25,743 nucleotides of DNA from Firmicutes bacterium UBA5486. GTDB lineage: Bacteria > Bacillota > UBA4882 > UBA10575. The notes under the pieces were generated by a model. The model was not told the origin of the DNA and searched no databases. It was given only the letters and a program-made list of their open reading frames with translations. Position numbers and translations under genes: made by a program. Location: positions 45,001 through 70,743 of the forward strand of contig DIPO01000046.1 of NCBI GenBank assembly GCA_002427045.1, given 5' to 3'. The number at the start of each line of letters is the position of its first letter. The first letter of the stretch is position 1. Positions 22,249 through 25,743 of this stretch are shown piece after piece.

Positions 22249-22294
22249 ACTACGAATCAAAAGGTCGCAGGTTCGAATCCTGCCGGGCGCACCA
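22249..22294 (+). repeat. attR (46-bp direct repeat, tRNA-Arg 3' half)
   Basis: Identical to 11571-11616. It contains only the tRNA from the anticodon loop to CCA, so it is not a functional tRNA. It is followed by ordinary host sequence and the tRNA terminator. Confidence 0.93.
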
Positions 22295-22352
22295 TTTTAT
22301 TTCTGGATCTGTTATATTATTTTTTATTACCATTATCCTTAATTCAGCTTAG

Positions 22353-22384
22353 AAAGCCATGAGATCGTCTTAGTGGCTTTTTTT
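22353..22384 (+). terminator. Displaced terminator of tRNA-Arg
   Basis: AAAGCCA (22353-22359) and TGGCTTT (22374-22380) are followed by a run of Ts. It probably ended the tRNA-Arg(ACG) transcript before insertion; it now lies 10.7 kb from the intact tRNA. Confidence 0.75.
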
Positions 22385-22446
22385 ATATTAACTGTGAATC
22401 TTTTTAGCCTAACACTACTTGCTAATTAATAGGGCTAAGATCCATT

Positions 22447-22490
22447 TTAAATTAAAATCCGAAGAACTTCATCTTCGGATTTTAATTTAA
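22447..22490. terminator. Strong bidirectional terminator
   Basis: Perfect 19-bp arms (22447-22465 and 22472-22490, core ATCCGAAGA/TCTTCGGAT) have a 6-nt loop and A/T-rich outer ends on both sides. It would end the minus-strand gene at 22566-22871 and anything coming from the left. The rest of 22295-22565 holds no gene I can see. Confidence 0.8.
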
Positions 22491-22565
22491 TCATAAATTC
22501 TATAAATTGATAGTTTAATTATATTGCTTAGCATATTAAAAACGCCAAATCATTAAGCAAATTTA

Positions 22566-22871
22566 TTAACCTTCTCTTTCTTCAGTTATCCGTTTTCCCC
22601 TTAACTCCCCTAGAAGCTCTTTAAGATCCTCATAAAACTTATCTGCCAGGTTTTTTCCTTTCCACGCTATATCTTGTAAAATACCTAGCTTATTAGAATT
22701 ACCATTAATCGTTGCTTCCCTTGGTTCATCTATAAGCTGACGCCAGCGTCCGGTTATAGGGTTCCTATAGTAAAAATGTTCACAGCTACCATGTTTATAT
22801 ATACCTGTGACTTTTATTTTTATCAAAGGATCCTTTTTCACTACCGAAACTGAGTATTTAATCCCTGGCAT
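22566..22871 (-). CDS. Hypothetical protein, 101 aa
   Basis: A small basic protein with an N-terminal beta-like stretch (IKYSVSVVKKDPLIKIKVTG), a central HFYYRNPITGRWRQL segment and a charged helical C-terminus. There is no signal peptide or membrane segment. AAGGG lies 7 nt before the ATG. I do not recognise the family. It stands alone, with the 19-bp-arm terminator downstream. Confidence 0.65.
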   Translation of the reverse strand: MPGIKYSVSVVKKDPLIKIKVTGIYKHGSCEHFYYRNPITGRWRQLIDEPREATINGNSNKLGILQDIAWKGKNLADKFYEDLKELLGELRGKRITEEREG

Positions 22872-23085
22872 AATTTATCCCTTCTTCTTCTCTCCTTTTT
22901 GTAACACTGATATATATATTATATGCACAAACAAAAGATTTAGTCAGCTTTGGATGTCAGTTTTTACCTCCATTTTCTATTTAAATAAATTATGTATCTA
23001 TTTTTAAGGATTTTATTTAATGCACCTTTCTGTTTAGTATCTTTTGGTATCCTTAGATTCTCAAGGTACATTTTGTTCTAAAGTA

Positions 23086-23114
23086 TTTACAGAAGTTAAA
23101 CGATAATATATAAT
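23086..23114 (+). promoter_or_regulatory. Sigma-A promoter of lipoprotein leader
   Basis: TTTACA, a 17-nt spacer and TATAAT. Transcription should start near 23121, about 28 nt before the terminator stem. Confidence 0.75.
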
Positions 23115-23148
23115 GACAAGGAAGTCTTCCCCCAATGACATGGAAGTC

Positions 23149-23178
23149 AAAGCCTCACCTTTGGTGAGGCTTTTTTAC
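23149..23178 (+). terminator. Leader terminator (possible attenuator)
   Basis: A perfect 11-bp stem AAAGCCTCACC/GGTGAGGCTTT with a TTT loop is followed by a T run. It lies between the promoter at 23086 and the lipoprotein start at 23208. GGAAGTC occurs twice in the short leader (about 23120 and 23142), offering alternative pairings. Confidence 0.85.
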
Positions 23179-23207
23179 CTTAGCTATCTTAAAAATGAGG
23201 TGAATAA

Positions 23208-23789
23208 ATGAAAAGCCACCATAAATTTATTGTATTTCTTTTTTTAATTATGATTTTTATGACAGGCTGCGATGATCAGAGTGTTCTTAAAGAATTAACT
23301 GGAAAACGCCTGGGTATAATTATTGATACAGATTTAGAAGAGAAACCCTTAATTGAAGTAGAAGTAGCTGGGTATATAAAAAGAAAAACAGAATTCGAAG
23401 TAGTTACCGGGCAAATACTTAGCGGTTTTGGTGATTACAAAGAACGTTTTACCAGGGAATATTTCTTTAGCAAACTTGGTATTGACTATTTACTAACAAT
23501 TAAACTTTCTGACTATGTTTATAAAGAAAATCAACCCAGTTTCCGTTTTAAACAAGATGACGTAGACCTAAAGTTTACCCATTCTTGTTCCATAGCCCTT
23601 TCTTACTTATTATATGATCTAGCAACTGAAGAACTTTATCACCTAGGCCAGAGCACTGGATATTCAGAAGATTCCATTCGCATGGGTACAGGCTCTGATG
23701 GCCTTCGTGTGGATCTTAGTAGAAAAGATCGTTCTAAATTAATTGTTGAAGCTACCTTAAATGCACTGCGGGGAACTGATCTTCTATAA
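23208..23789 (+). CDS. Putative lipoprotein, 193 aa
   Basis: The first 20 residues form a lipoprotein signal (KSHHK, a hydrophobic run, then MTGC) with the lipid-anchored cysteine at position 21. The mature protein has GKRLGIIIDTDLEEKPLIEV and a mixed alpha/beta body with no transmembrane segment, so it should sit outside the membrane. The region LGIDYLLTIKLSDYV and conserved-looking RVDLSRKDRSKLIVEATLNAL suggest a compact binding domain, but I do not recognise the family. GAGGTG precedes the ATG by 5 nt. A promoter and a terminator in its leader suggest conditional expression. Confidence 0.85.
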   Translation: MKSHHKFIVFLFLIMIFMTGCDDQSVLKELTGKRLGIIIDTDLEEKPLIEVEVAGYIKRKTEFEVVTGQILSGFGDYKERFTREYFFSKLGIDYLLTIKLSDYVYKENQPSFRFKQDDVDLKFTHSCSIALSYLLYDLATEELYHLGQSTGYSEDSIRMGTGSDGLRVDLSRKDRSKLIVEATLNALRGTDLL

Positions 23790-23834
23790 TATTATTTGTC
23801 TCTCCTAAAGATACACTTTTACATTAAACCACAG

Positions 23835-23863
23835 TTGCGGACTGATCCGATTTCTGTTATAAT
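23835..23863 (+). promoter_or_regulatory. Sigma-A promoter of tRNA-Arg(CCT)
   Basis: TTGCGG, a 17-nt spacer and TATAAT end 21 nt before the tRNA. Confidence 0.8.
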
Positions 23864-23884
23864 ATTATGGCTAAGATTTTTTTA

Positions 23885-23960
23885 GGCCCCGTAGCTCAGT
23901 GGATAGAGCAGCGGTTTCCTAAACCGCGTGTCGGACGTTCGACTCGTCTCGGGGCCGCCA
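23885..23960 (+). tRNA. tRNA-Arg (CCT)
   Basis: A 76-nt tRNA with acceptor GGCCCCG/CGGGGCC, anticodon loop TTCCTAA (anticodon CCT, reading AGG) and encoded CCA. Confidence 0.95.
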
Positions 23961-23968
23961 GAGATTTT

Positions 23969-23999
23969 AAACCTGCTCCTTTTAAAGCAGGTTTTTTTT
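23969..23999 (+). terminator. Terminator of tRNA-Arg(CCT)
   Basis: AAACCTGCT and AGCAGGTTT with an 8-nt loop, then a long T run. Confidence 0.9.
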
Positions 24000-24001
24000 A
24001 C

Positions 24002-24163
24002 GATGCGGGAAGTTCTTCAGTTAGGACCTTTATTTTAGAAGCTGAAGGAGGCAAGATAGTAGCTTCTGCTATTTCTCCGCTGACAGAGTTGGTAATTGTC
24101 GCGGGAAATCCAGGGTGGATAAGGATTAAGGAGGCTGCTGCCTCCTTTTTAAATTTGTATTAA
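24002..24163 (+). pseudogene. Probable remnant of an FGGY-family sugar kinase
   Basis: The plus frame reads DAGSSSVRTF, then EGGKIVASA, then GNPGWIRIKE. This resembles the start of FGGY carbohydrate kinases (D-x-G-T-S-x-R, EG-x-x-VASA, PGW-x-E). The usual residues before the first Asp are replaced by the tRNA terminator. Nothing kinase-like follows the stop at 24163, so about 50 residues remain of a family of about 500. There is no ribosome-binding site. The match is by eye and short. Confidence 0.45.
24128..24150 (+). terminator. Hairpin terminator in the kinase remnant
   Basis: AAGGAGGC, TGCT loop and GCCTCCTT are followed by a T run. Confidence 0.65.
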
Positions 24164-24245
24164 TAGGGTTTTTAATGGATGTGTATAAGAAGTTTAAGAA
24201 ATTTACTTTTTTTAAAGTTTTTGATGATCTCTTAATCGTAGGTAA

Positions 24246-24491
24246 TTAGGGGTTGCGGGTTACCTGGTCAACATTGATCTGGTCTGAATTTTTATTGACG
24301 AAAGTTTTACAACAAGTATCCATACAGGTTGAAGCACTCATGGGCGGAACATTTGATGCATCCGGAGCATCAATATGGTCAGGTACCTGGGCTGCCCAGG
24401 AATCTCTGGAGACTAATATCTCTGAAGCGTGACAAACATTTCCTTGGTTCCAATAGTGACAATTATTTATACTGCAATGGATTTTCGCCAC
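24246..24491 (-). CDS. DUF1540 domain protein, 81 aa
   Basis: The cysteine-rich start (IHCSINNCHYWNQGNVCHAS with C6, C11 and C20) followed by EILV is the DUF1540 signature found in many spore-forming Firmicutes. A second cluster TCMDTCC has C56, C60 and C61. The cysteines suggest metal binding; the family role is unknown. The GTG start has AGAGG 7 nt upstream. Confidence 0.88.
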   Translation of the reverse strand: MAKIHCSINNCHYWNQGNVCHASEILVSRDSWAAQVPDHIDAPDASNVPPMSASTCMDTCCKTFVNKNSDQINVDQVTRNP

Positions 24492-24852
24492 TTTCTTTCC
24501 TCTCCTTGCTCTAATTTATTGAAACTATTTATCGAAGTACATTGATAAAATTTCCTAAGAACATAAAAAATAAACTTAATTTTGGATGGTAAATTTACTT
24601 TAAAATGGGATCCAAAGCCGGAGGAAGTATTAGCTTTAAAATTATTTAATGTATTCCCCTTTTTTCTCCTTTACGAAATAATGCTACTGTTAATATTTTC
24701 CTCAATATACCATTATATTTCTTGCTTTATTTCGGTCATTGCATACTTGGTATATATGCAGACCCTCATCTATTAACTTTCTTTAAATAGGAGTATGGAA
24801 GCTGACTATCGAATCTTTAACATGAGCCTTAGGTTTAAAAGGAGACGATTTT
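24492..24852. other. Intergenic region, possible hydrophobic ORF remnant
   Basis: No well-supported gene. A plus frame at 24582-24776 (TTG start, GKFTLKWDPKPEEVLALKLF then a hydrophobic tail) has no ribosome-binding site and may be a degraded gene fragment. Otherwise AT-rich. Confidence 0.45.
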
Positions 24853-25512
24853 ATGGAAAACATTATTACACACCCTTATCATGATAAACTGATTATATTA
24901 AAGGGCAATGTTAATAACTTAAATTCAATTTACGAACTATACACTAAAGACTTTCCTTTAAATGAACGGAAAGATTATCAAATTTTAAGTTCTTTACTAG
25001 AGAAAGGCCAATATAAGCTTTTGCTTTTAAAACATCCAGAGATCGACGATATTCTAGGTTATGCCTTAATTTACGATTTATCAATTATTGGTGCCCTATG
25101 GCTGGATTATTTGGCAGTTAACGCTAACTATCGAGGTATGGGCTATGGAACATATTTTTTTAATCAACTCTTACATCAGTTTGGTCTAGGAATCACCGGT
25201 ATGTTTTTAGAAGTTGAAATACCGGATCAGACGGACCAGATTAAGTTCCATAAGCAGAAAAAAAGAATACAATTCTATAAAAATCGTGGAGCAAAAAGAC
25301 TTAATATCAAATATCTTTTTCCTTCCATTGATGGCGAATTTCCTATGTATTTGTATTTTAAAACAAATTTAAATCTAAATTATCTTTCTGGATCTTTGGT
25401 AAAACAAACTTTATCTTCAGTATTTAAAGGTTTGCATTCTGATGTTGCTGAAAGCACTTTTATCCTGCAAAAAAATTTAGCCATTATTGCCGACCAGATT
25501 ATTCTTAACTGA
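24853..25512 (+). CDS. GNAT-family N-acetyltransferase
   Basis: A 219-residue protein with the acetyl-CoA-binding motif A: LDYLAVNANYRGMGYGTYFF, where R-x-x-G-x-G is RGMGYG near residue 94-99, followed by the motif A helix. Motif B region RIQFYKNRGAKRL is the typical Tyr/Gly-containing segment. An N-terminal IYELYTKDFPLNERKDYQIL fits this class. The acetyl acceptor is unknown. GGAG lies 8 nt before the ATG. It stands alone and points toward the rRNA operon end. Confidence 0.88.
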   Translation: MENIITHPYHDKLIILKGNVNNLNSIYELYTKDFPLNERKDYQILSSLLEKGQYKLLLLKHPEIDDILGYALIYDLSIIGALWLDYLAVNANYRGMGYGTYFFNQLLHQFGLGITGMFLEVEIPDQTDQIKFHKQKKRIQFYKNRGAKRLNIKYLFPSIDGEFPMYLYFKTNLNLNYLSGSLVKQTLSSVFKGLHSDVAESTFILQKNLAIIADQIILN

Positions 25513-25612
25513 GTAATTATATCTTTACCTAATCTCACATTCGCAAACTAATTTTGCATTTAAATACAAGTCCAAAATTTTACCTGAAACGGAAGAAGCA
25601 AGCCCACTCACA

Positions 25613-25646
25613 AAAAAGCCCGGTTCTTTTTAAGAGCCAGGTTTTA
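25613..25646 (-). terminator. Terminator between GNAT gene and rRNA operon
   Basis: Stem GGTTCT/AGAGCC (one wobble pair) extended by outer pairs; the minus side ends in TTTTTT and the plus side in TTTT. It can serve as a second terminator of the rRNA operon and end the GNAT transcript. Confidence 0.65.
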
Positions 25647-25684
25647 ATATTATTTTTATCAAAGCCTAACTTTCATACACAATA

Positions 25685-25719
25685 TAAAAAAGCCTGAATC
25701 TGTAAAAAGATCAGGCTTT
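25685..25719 (-). terminator. rRNA operon terminator
   Basis: AAAGCCTGA (25689-25697) and TCAGGCTTT (25711-25719); the minus side continues in a T run. It lies 11 nt beyond the 5S rRNA 3' end. Confidence 0.85.
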
Positions 25720-25729
25720 AAAAAATATT

Positions 25730-25743
25730 CCTTGCAGCGACCT
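25730..25743 (-). rRNA. rrf: 5S rRNA, 3' end only
   Basis: The minus strand reads AGGTCGCTGCAAGG, the usual ending of Firmicutes 5S rRNA (GAGAGTAGGTCGCTGC...). The rest lies beyond the window. A terminator directly downstream supports the end of an rRNA operon. Only 14 bases are visible. Confidence 0.7.

Larger units (their letters stand above)
11571..22294. mobile_element. Integrated plasmid-like element in tRNA-Arg
   Basis: This 10.7 kb block is bounded by a perfect 46-bp direct repeat of the tRNA-Arg 3' half. The integrase gene lies next to the left end and an excisionase-like gene and XRE regulator lie near the right. It carries replication (initiator, DnaB), segregation (ParM/ParR) and regulatory genes. 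I see no relaxase, type IV secretion, capsid, portal or large terminase genes. I infer an integrative plasmid or a satellite that depends on another element for transfer. The flanks resume ordinary host genes on both sides. Confidence 0.9.
22872..23207. other. Intergenic region with promoter and leader terminator
   Basis: There is no gene in these 336 bp. The first 200 bp are AT-rich with nothing I can define. The last 120 bp hold the promoter and terminator listed separately. Confidence 0.6.

Noticed and set aside
23867..24163. 98-codon plus-strand ORF running through tRNA-Arg(CCT)
   Set aside because: Its first half is a translation of the tRNA and its terminator, a common artefact. Only the last 54 codons look like protein and are reported as a kinase remnant.
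24582..24776. 64-codon hydrophobic ORF with TTG start
   Set aside because: No Shine-Dalgarno, and the composition of the second half is what AT-rich noncoding DNA gives. Mentioned only as a possible remnant.
1..25743. CRISPR arrays, toxin-antitoxin pairs and retrons
   Set aside because: No regularly spaced repeats of 24-40 bp, no reverse transcriptase motif and no recognisable toxin beside the small regulators.

Overview
The window is an AT-rich chromosomal segment from a spore-forming, low-GC Gram-positive bacterium. It looks like a member of the class Clostridia, probably Peptococcales-like; I cannot name the genus. The grounds are the Firmicutes gene order ispE - gntR - spoVG - glmU - rplY(ctc) - pth - mfd, a sigma-H-like promoter before spoVG, the large Bacillus/Clostridium-type SRP RNA, a DUF1540 protein and strong Shine-Dalgarno sites.

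Region 1 (1-11620) is core chromosome, almost all on the minus strand. It holds ispE, a FadR-type GntR regulator, a MobA-like nucleotidyltransferase, spoVG, tRNA-Gln, glmU, rplY, pth and mfd. Upstream of these lie the SRP RNA, two tRNA-Ser genes and tadA. prs, which usually sits between glmU and rplY, is absent. GlmU carries an extra C-terminal domain of about 78 residues that resembles the chitobiase/FN3-associated domain. A 20-24 bp sequence built around AATTGCATAA recurs five times; four copies form two inverted pairs in intergenic DNA.

Region 2 (11571-22294) is a 10.7 kb integrated element. It sits in the 3' half of tRNA-Arg(ACG) and is bounded by a perfect 46-bp direct repeat (attL/attR). 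Tandem ACTACTGC sites near both ends are candidate integrase arm sites. One minus-strand operon carries an XRE regulator, an excisionase-like protein, a replication initiator, a DnaB helicase, and small zinc-ribbon, HTH and hypothetical proteins. A second starts at a strong promoter over a 24-bp palindrome and carries small proteins, an actin-like ParM, a ParR-like partner and the tyrosine integrase. A 47-codon RHH gene and a 318-residue zinc-finger gene lie on the plus strand. I see no relaxase, capsid, portal or large terminase. The element therefore looks like an integrative plasmid (or satellite) that replicates and segregates as a circle. A hairpin-rich noncoding stretch at 15432-15884 is the best candidate for an origin or structured RNA.

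Region 3 (22295-25743) is host flank. It holds the displaced tRNA-Arg terminator, a hypothetical gene, a promoter-terminator leader before a lipoprotein gene, tRNA-Arg(CCT), a probable FGGY-kinase remnant, a DUF1540 gene and a GNAT acetyltransferase. It ends with tandem terminators and the 3' end of a minus-strand 5S rRNA, so an rRNA operon begins at the right edge.
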